Source of the DNA: CAZTUH01 sp964620485
GTDB taxonomy: Bacteria; Pseudomonadota; Gammaproteobacteria; Burkholderiales; Burkholderiaceae_B
Direction: 5' to 3'
Length of the DNA: 64,000 nucleotides
Assembly: GCA_964620485.1 (NCBI GenBank)
Contig: CAZUGU010000008.1
Coordinates: 1 to 64,000 of the forward strand
Shown: positions 28,614-37,968 of the stretch, one piece after another
Numbering within the stretch: the first letter of the stretch is position 1
Layout: every line of letters begins with the position of its first letter
Program-made: the position numbers and the translations under genes
The notes under the pieces: model-generated
Seen by the model: the letters and a program-made list of their open reading frames with translations, nothing else
Database searches by the model: none
Told to the model about the DNA's origin: nothing

Positions 28614-30020
28614 ATGGCAGCGTATACTCTTTACGATAAATTATGGAATTCTCATGTTATTCATCAAGAGCCCGACGGTACTTGTCTTCTTTATATTGAT
28701 CGACACTTATTACATGAAGTGACTAGTCCTCAAGCATTTGAAGGATTAAAAATAGCTGAGCGTACACCTTGGAGGGTTGCTTCAAATATAGCAGTTTCAG
28801 ATCATAATGTACCAACTAAAGATCGTATTCAAGGTATCAGTGATCCAATATCTAAATTACAAATTGAGACTTTAAATGCCAATTGTAAAAAATATGGTAT
28901 TACAGAGTTTCGTATGAATGATTTAAGACAAGGAATTGTACATGTTATTGGTCCTGAACAAGGAATTGTACTACCTGGCATGACAATTGTCTGTGGAGAT
29001 TCACATACTAGCACTCATGGTGCTGTAGGTGCATTAGCTTTCGGTATTGGTACTACCGAAGTAGAACATGTTCTAACAACTCAAACTCTTCTGGCAAAAA
29101 AAAATCAGAATATGCTAATTAGCATTAATGGTAATATTCCGTTTGGTTGTACTGCAAAAGATATTATATTATATCTAATTGGTTTAATAGGTTCAGCAGG
29201 TGGTGTAGGTTGTGCCATTGAATTTTCTGGAAATGTAATTCGTGAATTATCCATAGAAGCTAGAATGACTATTTGCAATATGGCTATTGAAGCCGGCGCA
29301 CGTTCTGGAGTAATTGCTGTTGATAAGAAAACAATTGAATATTTTGAGGGACGTCCCTATTCACCTACGGGATCAATGTGGAAAAAATCAGTTTCTTATT
29401 GGAATAGTTTACATAGTGATATAGGCGCAAAATTTGATCATACTATTCAAGTAGATGCATGTCTAATTCAGCCTCAGATTACTTGGGGTACTTCACCTGA
29501 TATGGTCTTGCCAATAAATTCGCGAGTACCTAATCCTAATCAAGAAAAAGATTATACAAAGTCTTTAGGAATAAAGAATGCTTTGGAATATATGGGATTA
29601 GAACCTGATACCCTTTTAACAGATATCTATATTGATCGCGTATTTATCGGATCATGCACGAATTCTCGTATAGAAGATCTACGAGAAGCGTCAAAAATAG
29701 TTAAAGGCAAATATATAGCCCATAATGTTCGTCAAGCAATGGTCGTGCCTGGCTCTGGTTTAGTAAAAAAACAAGCTGAAGATGAAGGATTAGATAAAAT
29801 TTTTATAACAGCTGGATTTGAATGGAGAGAACCTGGTTGCTCGATGTGTTTAGCGATGAACGCAGATAAATTGAATCCGAAAGAACGATGTGCATCGACA
29901 TCAAATAGAAATTTTGAAGGCAGACAAGGATATGGTGGTAGAACACATCTAGTCAGCCCAGCTATGGCTGCAGCTGCAGCCATAGCTGGGCATTTTGTAG
30001 ATGTTCGCAATTTTATTTAA
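28614..30020 (+). CDS. leuC: 3-isopropylmalate dehydratase large subunit
   Basis: Aconitase-family subunit that isomerises isopropylmalate in leucine synthesis, with LeuD. The 468-residue protein has DGTCLLYIDRHLLHEVTSPQAF, VCGDSHTSTHGAVGALAFGIGTTEVEHV, the 4Fe-4S cysteines in FIGSCTNSR and PGCSMCLAMN, and the typical end LVSPAMAAAAAIAGHFVD. The codons of that last stretch form a perfect 34-bp palindrome. leuD starts 22 bases after the stop, so the two are surely cotranscribed. Confidence 0.98.
   Translation: MAAYTLYDKLWNSHVIHQEPDGTCLLYIDRHLLHEVTSPQAFEGLKIAERTPWRVASNIAVSDHNVPTKDRIQGISDPISKLQIETLNANCKKYGITEFRMNDLRQGIVHVIGPEQGIVLPGMTIVCGDSHTSTHGAVGALAFGIGTTEVEHVLTTQTLLAKKNQNMLISINGNIPFGCTAKDIILYLIGLIGSAGGVGCAIEFSGNVIRELSIEARMTICNMAIEAGARSGVIAVDKKTIEYFEGRPYSPTGSMWKKSVSYWNSLHSDIGAKFDHTIQVDACLIQPQITWGTSPDMVLPINSRVPNPNQEKDYTKSLGIKNALEYMGLEPDTLLTDIYIDRVFIGSCTNSRIEDLREASKIVKGKYIAHNVRQAMVVPGSGLVKKQAEDEGLDKIFITAGFEWREPGCSMCLAMNADKLNPKERCASTSNRNFEGRQGYGGRTHLVSPAMAAAAAIAGHFVDVRNFI
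29957..29990. repeat. Perfect 34-bp GC-rich palindrome in the 3' end of leuC
   Basis: Seventeen pairs with no spacer, 22 of 34 bases G or C, in an otherwise AT-rich gene. It encodes the conserved PAMAAAAAIAG stretch, so the amino acids are explained but not the exact symmetry. In mRNA it would form a very stable stem 28 bases before the leuC stop and about 53 bases before the leuD ATG. A role in leuC-leuD coupling or mRNA stability is a guess. Confidence 0.85.
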
Positions 30021-30042
30021 AACGACACAGTATATCGAAATT

Positions 30043-30684
30043 ATGAAATCATTTACATATCATAAAGGTTTAGTTGTTCCATTAGATCGTTCAAATGTGG
30101 ATACAGATCTTATAATTCCAAAGCAATTCTTAAAATCTATAAAAAGAACTGGTTTTGGTCCAAATTTGTTTGATGAATTACGCTATTTAGATCATGGGGA
30201 ACCTGATATTGATAATAAAAAACGACCTCTAAATCCTAATTTTGTATTAAATAAAAAAAGATATCAAGGTGCTTCAATTTTATTATCTCGTAAAAATTTC
30301 GGTTGTGGTTCAAGTCGTGAACATGCCGCATGGGCTCTTGTGCAATATGGCTTTCGAGTTATTATTGCTACATCATATGCTGATATTTTCTTTAATAATA
30401 GCTCAAAGAATGGTTTATGTTTAATTGCATTATCCGAATCAAAAATTGATGATTTATTTCAAGAAGTAGAAAAAAAATCAGGATATCAATTGATTGTTGA
30501 TCTAAATAATCAACTGATAATTACACCGGAAAATTATAAAATTGATTTTAATATAGAACCGTTTCGAAAATATTGCTTATCTAATGGTTTAGATGATATA
30601 GATTTAACGTTACGTTTTACAAATACAATTCGTGAATTTGAAAAAAAATATTTTGCAACTTATCCATGGTTGGAAAATTTTTGA
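30043..30684 (+). CDS. leuD: 3-isopropylmalate dehydratase small subunit
   Basis: Swivel-domain subunit partnering LeuC. The 213-residue protein starts with MKSFTYHKGLVVPLDRSNVDTDLIIPKQFL and contains the GCGSSREHAAWAL signature and AT-SYADIFFNN-type region. I use the ATG at 30043, since an earlier in-frame ATG at 30001 overlaps leuC and adds residues without family match. Length is normal. Operon leuC-leuD-leuB. Confidence 0.97.
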   Translation: MKSFTYHKGLVVPLDRSNVDTDLIIPKQFLKSIKRTGFGPNLFDELRYLDHGEPDIDNKKRPLNPNFVLNKKRYQGASILLSRKNFGCGSSREHAAWALVQYGFRVIIATSYADIFFNNSSKNGLCLIALSESKIDDLFQEVEKKSGYQLIVDLNNQLIITPENYKIDFNIEPFRKYCLSNGLDDIDLTLRFTNTIREFEKKYFATYPWLENF

Positions 30685-30762
30685 TTAATTTTGCCATTAT
30701 TTTTAATTGAAATATTATTAATATACGGTTAAAATAATAATAAGAATTATTGGAGTTTTAAA

Positions 30763-31851
30763 GTGATTTATTCCATTGCGGTCTTACCAGGAGATGGTAT
30801 TGGTCCAGAGATAATCGAACAAGCAGTACGTGTTTTGACAGCATTAGATATTTCATTAAATATTCAGAACGCTTTAATAGGCGGTTCTGCTTTTGATGCA
30901 GTCGAAAATCCCTTACCTATAGAAACTCTAAATTTGGTAAAAAAATCACATGCTACACTTTTTGGTGCTGTTGGCGATCAGAAGTACAATGACTTACCAC
31001 GTGAATTACGTCCTGAACAAGGATTACTAAAACTTAGAAAAGAATTAGATTTATTTGCAAATTTACGCCCCATTGTTTCATATTATGATTTATCTAATGT
31101 TTCAACACTGAAGAAAGAGATTATATTAAATTTAGATATTTTAATCATTCGTGAACTCATTGGGGATATTTATTTTGGTATACCAAAAGGTTTACGATAT
31201 ATCTCAAATGGTATATCTCAAGAAGAGCTACAGGGTTTTGATACCATGTGTTATTCGGAATCAGAAATTAGGCGTATAGCGAAAATTAGTTTTGAATTTT
31301 CTAAGACACGTAGAAAAAAACTATGTAGCATTGACAAGGCTAATGTATTGGAAACCTCACAACTTTGGAGAAAAATCATTATTGAAGTATCTAAAGAATA
31401 TCCATGTGTTGAGCTTTCTCATATGTACGTAGATAATGCAGCTATGCAACTTATAAAAAATCCGAGTCAATTTGATGTTATTGTAACAGGAAATTTATTT
31501 GGAGATATTTTATCTGATGAAGCAGCAATGCTAACCGGTTCAATTGGTATGCTTCCTTCAGCATCCTTAAATTTGATTAAGCAAGGTTTATATGAACCAT
31601 GTCATGGGTCAGCTCCAGATATAGCTGGTAAAGGTATATCTAATCCATTGGGAATGATTCTTTCATCAGCAATGCTATTACGTTATTCATTGAATATGCC
31701 AAAACAAGCAGATTATATTGAACTGGCAGTTCAAAATGTTTTAAAAAATGGTTTTCGTACTAAGGATATTTATGAGCCTAATACTATTATGGTCAATACA
31801 TCTGGTATGGGTGATGCTATTCTTAAAGAATTATCATATATTTTAAATTAA
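30763..31851 (+). CDS. leuB: 3-isopropylmalate dehydrogenase
   Basis: NAD-dependent oxidative decarboxylation of isopropylmalate. The 362-residue protein has IAVLPGDGIGPEI, the LRPEQGLLKLRKELDLFANLRP substrate region, the catalytic Tyr near DTMCYSESEIRRIA, Lys in SIDKANVLETSQLWR and the NAD region HGSAPDIAGKGISNPLG. It starts with GTG at 30763, preceded by a good GGAG ribosome site at 30752. It is the third leu gene in the operon; leuA is not in the window. Confidence 0.97.
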   Translation: MIYSIAVLPGDGIGPEIIEQAVRVLTALDISLNIQNALIGGSAFDAVENPLPIETLNLVKKSHATLFGAVGDQKYNDLPRELRPEQGLLKLRKELDLFANLRPIVSYYDLSNVSTLKKEIILNLDILIIRELIGDIYFGIPKGLRYISNGISQEELQGFDTMCYSESEIRRIAKISFEFSKTRRKKLCSIDKANVLETSQLWRKIIIEVSKEYPCVELSHMYVDNAAMQLIKNPSQFDVIVTGNLFGDILSDEAAMLTGSIGMLPSASLNLIKQGLYEPCHGSAPDIAGKGISNPLGMILSSAMLLRYSLNMPKQADYIELAVQNVLKNGFRTKDIYEPNTIMVNTSGMGDAILKELSYILN

Positions 31852-31933
31852 TAACTCATAGATCCATTAAAAATATTTAAATCTAGCTATTTATATTTTT
31901 TAATAGATTCTAGGTATTTGGAAATATTGCAAC

Positions 31934-33061
31934 ATGATTACATCAGTAGGGTTAATTGGTTGGCGCGGAATGGTTGGTTCAGTTTTAATGCAACGTATGA
32001 AAAAGGAAGGTGATTTTTCATTAATTAATCCAGTATTTTTTTCTACAAGTGATATAGGAGGACATGTTCCTTTATGGGCAGATGGCTCTGGTTCTTTACA
32101 AGATGCCTATGATATAAGTATATTGAGAAAATTGCCTGTGATTCTAACCACTCAAGGTGGGGACTATACTACTGAAATATATCCCAAATTGCGCAAATCT
32201 GGTTGGAAAGGAATTTGGATAGATGCTGCAAGTTCATTACGTACAAACAATAAAACCATTATTTGTTTAGATCCTATCAATCGTAAAATGATTGACATTG
32301 CGCTAAAGCGTGGTATTTGCGATTTTGTTGGTGGTAATTGTACAGTTAGTTGCATGTTAATGGCTCTTGCTGGTCTTTTTAATAAAAATCTTATTGATTG
32401 GATAATTGCTATGACATATCAAGCTGCTTCAGGTGCTGGTGCTAAACATATGTGTGAGCTTCTTAATCAATTTGGCTTTATACATCATTCAGTGAAGCAT
32501 TTATTAGACGATCCTGCAACAACAATTCTACAAATTGATCGTGAAGTATTAAATATACAAAAAGATTGTAAATTACCTCATGAAAATTTTGGCATGTCTT
32601 TAGCTGGCAATCTAATACCATGGATTGATCAGGATCTAGGTTTTGGTATGTCACGAGAAGAATGGAAAGCAGAAAATGAAACCAATAAGATCTTGGGATA
32701 TGAATATAATAATGAAAGAAAAATTTCCATTGATGGTTTATGTGTACGAGTTGGAACTATGCGTTGCCATAGTCAAGCTTTAACTATTAAACTTAAACAT
32801 GATATACCGTTAGATGAAATTGAAGATTTAATAAGAGATGGAACTCAGTGGACAAAATTAATTCCAAATACAAGTCAAGATACGATCAAATTCTTAACAC
32901 CAGTTTCTGTTACTGGAACCTTAGATATTCCAGTAGGTCGTTTGCGTAAATTGAATATAAATCCAAAATATCTTAGTTTATTTACTATTGGTGATCAATT
33001 ATTATGGGGAGCCGCGGAACCATTACGACGCACTCTACGAATTATTTTAGATAGTCTTTAA
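31934..33061 (+). CDS. asd: Aspartate-semialdehyde dehydrogenase
   Basis: Reduces aspartyl phosphate to the semialdehyde, a branch point to lysine, threonine and methionine. The 375-residue protein has the NADP loop VGLIGWRGMVGSVLMQRM, the catalytic Cys in GGNCTVSCML, the QAASGAGAKHM loop and the histidine of RVGTMRCHSQALTIKL. Length is normal for the gram-negative type. It keeps its betaproteobacterial place behind leuB. In a wall-less cell the same intermediate would no longer be needed for meso-DAP in peptidoglycan. Confidence 0.97.
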   Translation: MITSVGLIGWRGMVGSVLMQRMKKEGDFSLINPVFFSTSDIGGHVPLWADGSGSLQDAYDISILRKLPVILTTQGGDYTTEIYPKLRKSGWKGIWIDAASSLRTNNKTIICLDPINRKMIDIALKRGICDFVGGNCTVSCMLMALAGLFNKNLIDWIIAMTYQAASGAGAKHMCELLNQFGFIHHSVKHLLDDPATTILQIDREVLNIQKDCKLPHENFGMSLAGNLIPWIDQDLGFGMSREEWKAENETNKILGYEYNNERKISIDGLCVRVGTMRCHSQALTIKLKHDIPLDEIEDLIRDGTQWTKLIPNTSQDTIKFLTPVSVTGTLDIPVGRLRKLNINPKYLSLFTIGDQLLWGAAEPLRRTLRIILDSL

Positions 33062-33109
33062 TACGAAGCTTTTAAAAAAATAAGTTTTAAAATTTTTCAA
33101 TTAAAAATA

Positions 33110-33144
33110 TGATGCATAGCAATTTTTATAATTTCTATGCATCA
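33110..33144. terminator. Hairpin downstream of asd
   Basis: Ten-base arms (33110-33119 and 33135-33144) with further partial pairing inside the loop, 49 bases after the asd stop. It likely ends the leuCDB-asd transcript before truA. Confidence 0.5.
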
Positions 33145-33242
33145 ATCTATTTTGTCTAATAGTAATAGATAAAATAAAAATGAATAAAAATGGTAACATA
33201 TAAAATTTTATTAGTTTAATTTTATCCTTTTGAATTTTTATT

Positions 33243-34049
33243 ATGTCGTTTCGTATTGCTTTAGGTATTTCATATACAGGAAATAATTGGAAGGGTTGGC
33301 AAACTCAGCCTCATGGACAAACTGTACAAGATATGCTTGAAATAGCATTATCTCGTTTATCAAATATAAATTATAAGTTAAAAACTATTTGTGCAGGACG
33401 CACTGATGCAGGAGTGCATGCCGCTATGCAAGTCATTCATTTTGATACATTATTAAATAGAAAAATGAAATCGTGGGTTCACGGATTAAACTTTTTTTTA
33501 CCATCAAGTATTTCTGTACAGTGGGCTAAACCTGTCTCTTCAGATTTTCATGCCAGATTTAGTGCATATTCTCGAACTTATGTTTATCTATTATATTGTG
33601 CCGATGTATTACCTGCTTTATTGGTTGGCAGAGTAGGTTTATATATACATTCTCTGAATATTAATTGTTTAAAAAAAGCAGCCCTGATGTTTTTAGGCAA
33701 ACATAATTTCAATAATTTCCGTTCTACACAATGTCAAGCAAATAATCCAATTAGAACTATATATAGTTTTGATGTTGAAAAAAGAGGGCCATTTTTCATT
33801 TTTATTCTATGTGCTAATGGTTTTCTGCATCATATGGTAAGAAATCTAATTGGGATATTAATACAAGTTAATAGAAATTATTTAACATTTTCAACCTTAG
33901 AGAGATTATTAAATGGAAAGATCCAAAATTATAATTTGCTAACATTTTGTCCAAATGGCCTGTATTTATCAGCAGTTACATATCCTGAAAAATTTGAATT
34001 AATAGAATCAGATGCTACAAAAACACTTTTAGCTACTCTTTCTATTTAA
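33243..34049 (+). CDS. truA: tRNA pseudouridine(38-40) synthase
   Basis: Makes pseudouridine at positions 38-40 of the tRNA anticodon arm. The 268-residue protein has ALGISYTGNNWKGWQTQP, the catalytic Asp in AGRTDAGVHAAMQVIHF, the FHARFSAYSRTYVYLL motif, HNFNNFRSTQC and a C-terminal HHMVRNLIGILIQVNR. It follows asd in Burkholderiales order (fimV lost between). trpFBA, accD and folC, its normal followers, are replaced by a 39-base junction with ygfZ. Confidence 0.97.
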   Translation: MSFRIALGISYTGNNWKGWQTQPHGQTVQDMLEIALSRLSNINYKLKTICAGRTDAGVHAAMQVIHFDTLLNRKMKSWVHGLNFFLPSSISVQWAKPVSSDFHARFSAYSRTYVYLLYCADVLPALLVGRVGLYIHSLNINCLKKAALMFLGKHNFNNFRSTQCQANNPIRTIYSFDVEKRGPFFIFILCANGFLHHMVRNLIGILIQVNRNYLTFSTLERLLNGKIQNYNLLTFCPNGLYLSAVTYPEKFELIESDATKTLLATLSI

Positions 34050-34088
34050 AAGATCTTTGCATAGTTAAATTGTTCTAATTAAAATTTC

Positions 34089-35081
34089 CTAGAATCTTAT
34101 ATATGGTAAAGGTAATAAATGAATGACTGGGCCATCTCCTTTCAGGAATCGTATTTCTCCATTGGATAGAATATCTAATGTAGTTTCAAAAAGTAAGTAT
34201 ATTTTTTTTGAAAAAATTATGTCAATTATTCTACCGCACGGTTGTGAAATATTTTTAGTATCATAGATATCTTTTCCAATCAAGCTATATATATTATAGG
34301 AGCTATCTGAAGTTAGTTCAGTAATTTCTCCATATGCCATACGTCTTTTAATTTTATTATAATAATAACTACGAGCTACAACTTCTTGGCCAGGATAACA
34401 TCCCTTGGAAAAACTCACGGCATCAATCAAATCCAAATTAACAGTTTGGGGAATAAAAAGATTCTGTTGACTAGCTAGGCCAATCCAAGGTAATCCGATT
34501 TCTAAATCTGCAGAATGCCATGTCTCCAAATCAGAATACGTGTGATTTAAAATCCAATTACTTAAAAATGGATTTAATTGTTCTTTATTAGATATCCATA
34601 ACCAACGTCTTTGCTCACAGTCTGCAGAAGAAATTGCTATCCATGTGCCATTTTCATTTTCTATATATTCCCATTGAGATTTTGGTAAATTTGTCCCAAC
34701 AATATGTTCTAATTTCTTTATTTCTTTATTAGAAATACTAACACCAGAAATATAAGATTTAAAGGTACTAATTTTTACTTTCGACCTTAATATAAACATG
34801 GATAAATAACTACAAAATTGTGATATAGTGTCCGTTCGTAATAAACAGCAGATAGTCTCTTCATGATCTTTATCATATGGCAAAGTTCGAGGCCATATTA
34901 AAAGTGTAGCTATTAAACGTCCATTACCTTTGCAATATCCAGAGAAAAAAGCTTTATTATTGGATAATTTTCTAATATCTTGTGTTAATTGCCTATTTAA
35001 AAAATCGGTTGCATCTCTTCCGCTAATAATAACTAATCTATAATCCAGTAAAGGTGTGAAAGCAGCAATAATTTCAGACAT
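34089..35081 (-). CDS. ygfZ: YgfZ/GcvT-domain folate-binding protein
   Basis: Tetrahydrofolate-dependent factor helping the assembly or repair of some iron-sulfur enzymes. The 330-residue protein has the GcvT-like fold start (LVIISGRDATDFLNRQLTQDI) and the hallmark KGCYPGQEVVARSYYY with its conserved Cys. LeuC in this window is one possible Fe-S client. It is divergent from tmk; mltG, usually next to it, is missing. Confidence 0.93.
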   Translation of the reverse strand: MSEIIAAFTPLLDYRLVIISGRDATDFLNRQLTQDIRKLSNNKAFFSGYCKGNGRLIATLLIWPRTLPYDKDHEETICCLLRTDTISQFCSYLSMFILRSKVKISTFKSYISGVSISNKEIKKLEHIVGTNLPKSQWEYIENENGTWIAISSADCEQRRWLWISNKEQLNPFLSNWILNHTYSDLETWHSADLEIGLPWIGLASQQNLFIPQTVNLDLIDAVSFSKGCYPGQEVVARSYYYNKIKRRMAYGEITELTSDSSYNIYSLIGKDIYDTKNISQPCGRIIDIIFSKKIYLLFETTLDILSNGEIRFLKGDGPVIHLLPLPYIRF

Positions 35082-35345
35082 GTTCTAAAGTTTTTAAAAA
35101 ATTAAAATTTTTTTCGAGCTATTTAAAAATTTTGCCTTGCTCTAAATACTTAATTACATCTTTAAAAGATACAAATTTTTAGTCGAAATTTAATTTTTAA
35201 AAATTTTGAAACAAGTATGTAAACAATGCAAATTAAAGATTAAAAATAGAATAAATATAATTTAATAAGGCTTAGGCAATTCTACTGATCTTAGAAAGAA
35301 TTTACAATGAATGAATTCAATTTCATGCTTATATAATAAAATAAT

Positions 35346-35374
35346 TTGACAATATATAAGATATATCTTATAGA
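35346..35374 (+). promoter_or_regulatory. Sigma-70-type promoter with operator-like palindrome, upstream of tmk
   Basis: A TTGACA at 35346-35351 and a TATAGA at 35369-35374 are separated by exactly 17 bases. An 18-bp palindrome (35355-35372) fills the spacer and overlaps the -10, the place where a repressor would bind. It would drive tmk-holB-tatD with a leader of about 110 bases. Regulation is inferred only. Confidence 0.55.
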
Positions 35375-35439
35375 CTTACGAGCACTATTAATAAGTCTGT
35401 TGTATACTACATATATTAGTAAGAATCAAAATTGTTCTA

Positions 35440-35465
35440 ATTAATTATTAATATTAATAATTAAT
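35440..35465. repeat. AT-only 26-bp palindrome before tmk
   Basis: Thirteen pairs with no spacer and no G or C. Given the composition this is less striking than the others. It lies in the presumed leader of tmk, 25 bases before the start. Confidence 0.6.
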
Positions 35466-35490
35466 AATTAATTATTAATGAAGGGATGGT

Positions 35491-36111
35491 ATGAATCTTC
35501 CTGGAAAATTTATTACTCTTGAAGGAATCGATTGTGCAGGTAAAAGTACATATGCGATATGGTTAACAAATATCTTACGTTCAAAAGGAATTGAAGTAAT
35601 TAATACACATGAGCCAGGTGGAACCTCTCTTGGGGAAAGATTGCGTAGTTTATTATTAAATGAGTATATGGAATCTGAAACAGAAACATTACTATTTTTT
35701 GCTGCAAGATGTGAACATCTTCGTATGTTAATTAAACCAGCATTATTACGTGGTATCTGGGTAATTTGTGAACGTTTTTCCGATTCAACTTATGCATACC
35801 AAGGTGGCGGAAGAAAACTCAGTGATTACTTTATACAACAGATTGAATATTTCATATCTTCTTCTTATTTAGAGCCAGATAGAACATGGTTATTTGATAT
35901 TCCTGTAGAAGAAATGTATCAACGCTTAAAAAATCTGAAAAAAGCTGATCGTTTTGAATATGAAGGAAAGGATTTTTTTAATCGGGTACGTAATGCTTAT
36001 TTGAAACGTGCTAAATCTAATTACAAAAGAATACATATTTTGGATTTAACACAATCATCTAAAATCGTTAAAAATTTATTAAAGTCCAGTTTATTGGATT
36101 TACTTAATTGA
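35491..36111 (+). CDS. tmk: Thymidylate kinase
   Basis: Phosphorylates dTMP to dTDP. The 206-residue protein has the P-loop LEGIDCAGKSTYAIWL (the usual GAGKST has a Cys two positions before), the HEPGGTSLGERLR region, and ERFSDSTYAYQGGGR with Glu in place of the usual Asp in the DR(F/Y) motif. An AAGGGA ribosome site precedes the ATG. First gene of a tmk-holB-tatD operon with gaps of 18 and 13 bases. Confidence 0.96.
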   Translation: MNLPGKFITLEGIDCAGKSTYAIWLTNILRSKGIEVINTHEPGGTSLGERLRSLLLNEYMESETETLLFFAARCEHLRMLIKPALLRGIWVICERFSDSTYAYQGGGRKLSDYFIQQIEYFISSSYLEPDRTWLFDIPVEEMYQRLKNLKKADRFEYEGKDFFNRVRNAYLKRAKSNYKRIHILDLTQSSKIVKNLLKSSLLDLLN

Positions 36112-36129
36112 TCTAATTTATAAATTAAT

Positions 36130-37155
36130 ATGTTTTTCTTACCATGGCAGATTGATATAGCACATTCTTTATTAAGAAATAAAACTCGATTACCACACGC
36201 ATGGTTAATTTATGGTGCCAAAGGTATAGGAAAAAAAAATTTTGCTCTAGCAGTAGCAGCAAGTTTATTATGTGAATCAAAACAACAAAAACTAGCATGC
36301 GGTAATTGTATTGGATGCTCTTGGTTTCTAAATGGAAATCATCCCGATTTTCAGGAAATATATCCTGATATTTTAAATAATCAAAAACCTTTATTAAAAA
36401 GTAAGAAAGATCAAATTTATTCATTATCAAATGATATTCGAATTAATCAAATTCGTGATTTAGATCATTGGTTAAATATTGCAACACATCGTGATGGTAG
36501 GCGTGTCATTTTACTATATCCAGCACATATGCTTAATATTGCTTCATCCAACGCACTTTTAAAAATTCTTGAAGAACCTCCTAAAGATACGATCTTTTTA
36601 CTTGTAACACCTGTACCGAGTCAGCTACAATTAACTATAATTTCACGCTGCCAACGTTTATCGCTCCCAATCCCCAAAACTGATATTGCTTTACAATGGC
36701 TAAAAGATCAAGGAATTGAAAAAAATCCTGATGATTGGTTATCTTTTTGTGGTGGTTCTCCTTTATCTGTTCTTTCTCTAAGTAAAGAATATTCTGATGC
36801 CTGTCCAGATTGGCTTTATTTATTAGTACAATCATTAGCTAATGGTATTCAAATTAATATTAATAATTTAATTAAGTCTCTTGGAAAAACAAGTATAGAA
36901 AATTGGATCGATATTTTGCAAAAAGTTTATATAGATATAATGTTGATACAATCAAGTGGATATAGCCGTTATTTTCCAATGTTAAAAACAGAGTTAACAA
37001 CAGTTATTAATAATGCTAATTATTTACAAGTTTTAAGAATGGCTACTTGGCTAAGAAATATTCGTAAATTTTCTAACAATCGTTCTCTAAATTCTAAATT
37101 ATTATCATTTCTTTCTATAAAGAAAGTAATAGAATCCTTATCTAAAATTAATTAA
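36130..37155 (+). CDS. holB: DNA polymerase III delta' subunit
   Basis: Clamp-loader subunit that helps load the sliding clamp. The 341-residue protein has LPHAWLIYGAKGIGKKNFALAVAASLLCE (P-loop-like), the zinc cluster CGNCIGCSWFLNGNHPDF, the sensor region HMLNIASSNALLKILEEPP and RCQRLSLPIP. The C-terminal third is variable, as in relatives. The operon position between tmk and tatD is typical. Confidence 0.93.
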   Translation: MFFLPWQIDIAHSLLRNKTRLPHAWLIYGAKGIGKKNFALAVAASLLCESKQQKLACGNCIGCSWFLNGNHPDFQEIYPDILNNQKPLLKSKKDQIYSLSNDIRINQIRDLDHWLNIATHRDGRRVILLYPAHMLNIASSNALLKILEEPPKDTIFLLVTPVPSQLQLTIISRCQRLSLPIPKTDIALQWLKDQGIEKNPDDWLSFCGGSPLSVLSLSKEYSDACPDWLYLLVQSLANGIQININNLIKSLGKTSIENWIDILQKVYIDIMLIQSSGYSRYFPMLKTELTTVINNANYLQVLRMATWLRNIRKFSNNRSLNSKLLSFLSIKKVIESLSKIN

Positions 37156-37168
37156 TTTAACAAAAACT

Positions 37169-37951
37169 ATGTATGTTGATTCACATTGTCATTTAAATTT
37201 TCCTGAATTAATAAATAATATTTCGGTTATTTTAGACCGAATGAAAATTAATCAAGTGAAACATGCCTTAATTGCTAGTATAAGTATACCGGGTTTGACA
37301 TCTATATTAGATCTAATAAATAATTATGATAATCTTTGGGGATCTGTAGGAATTCATCCTAATTACGAAAATAAAAAAGAATTATCCATAGATAAGTTGT
37401 GTTCTCTAACTGAACATCCAAAAATCATAGCTATTGGTGAAACTGGTTTAGATTATTATCGATTAAAAGAACCTTTAGATTGGCAACGAAACAGATTCTA
37501 TAATCATATTCAAGCTGCGAAACAAACTAAGTTACCACTAATCATTCATACACGGGCAGCAATACAAGATACAATAAAAATATTACAGAATGAAAGGGCC
37601 TCTGAAATAGGAGGTGTTATGCACTGTTTTACAGAAAATTGGAATATAGCTAAAATTGCAATGGATATGAATTTTTTCATATCTATATCTGGAATAGTAA
37701 CATTTAAATCAGCTCATACAGTTCATGAAGTTGCTCGTAAAGTTCCATTGACTCACTTATTAATTGAAACTGATTCGCCATTTCTAACTCCAGTACCTCA
37801 TCGTGGAAAATTAAATGATCCATCTATGGTTATCAATGTAGCTAAAAAGATCGCTGAAATACGCGGTATTTCAGTTCATGAAGTTGCTGAAGCCTCTTCA
37901 AGAAATTTTTTTCAAATTTTCAGAAAAATAAACTTAATATCTAATATATAG
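37169..37951 (+). CDS. tatD: TatD-family metal-dependent DNase
   Basis: TIM-barrel metalloenzyme with 3'-5' exonuclease or deoxyribonuclease activity. The 260-residue protein has all metal-binding motifs: DSHCHLNFPEL, GETGLDYYR, IIHTRAA, MHCFTENW and LIETDSPFLTP. It ends the tmk operon 17 bases from the convergent guaA stop. A second, decayed tatD (42976-43390) means this copy now stands alone. Confidence 0.95.
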   Translation: MYVDSHCHLNFPELINNISVILDRMKINQVKHALIASISIPGLTSILDLINNYDNLWGSVGIHPNYENKKELSIDKLCSLTEHPKIIAIGETGLDYYRLKEPLDWQRNRFYNHIQAAKQTKLPLIIHTRAAIQDTIKILQNERASEIGGVMHCFTENWNIAKIAMDMNFFISISGIVTFKSAHTVHEVARKVPLTHLLIETDSPFLTPVPHRGKLNDPSMVINVAKKIAEIRGISVHEVAEASSRNFFQIFRKINLISNI

Positions 37952-37968
37952 TTAGAATTATATAATTA

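Larger units (their letters stand above)
35082..35490. other. 409-base gap at the expected mltG position
   Basis: In Betaproteobacteria ygfZ is followed across a divergent promoter by mltG (a peptidoglycan-cleaving transglycosylase) and then tmk. No MltG relic is recognisable on the plus strand. The gap holds a convincing promoter (35346-35374) and an AT-only palindrome (35440-35465). Confidence 0.5.
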
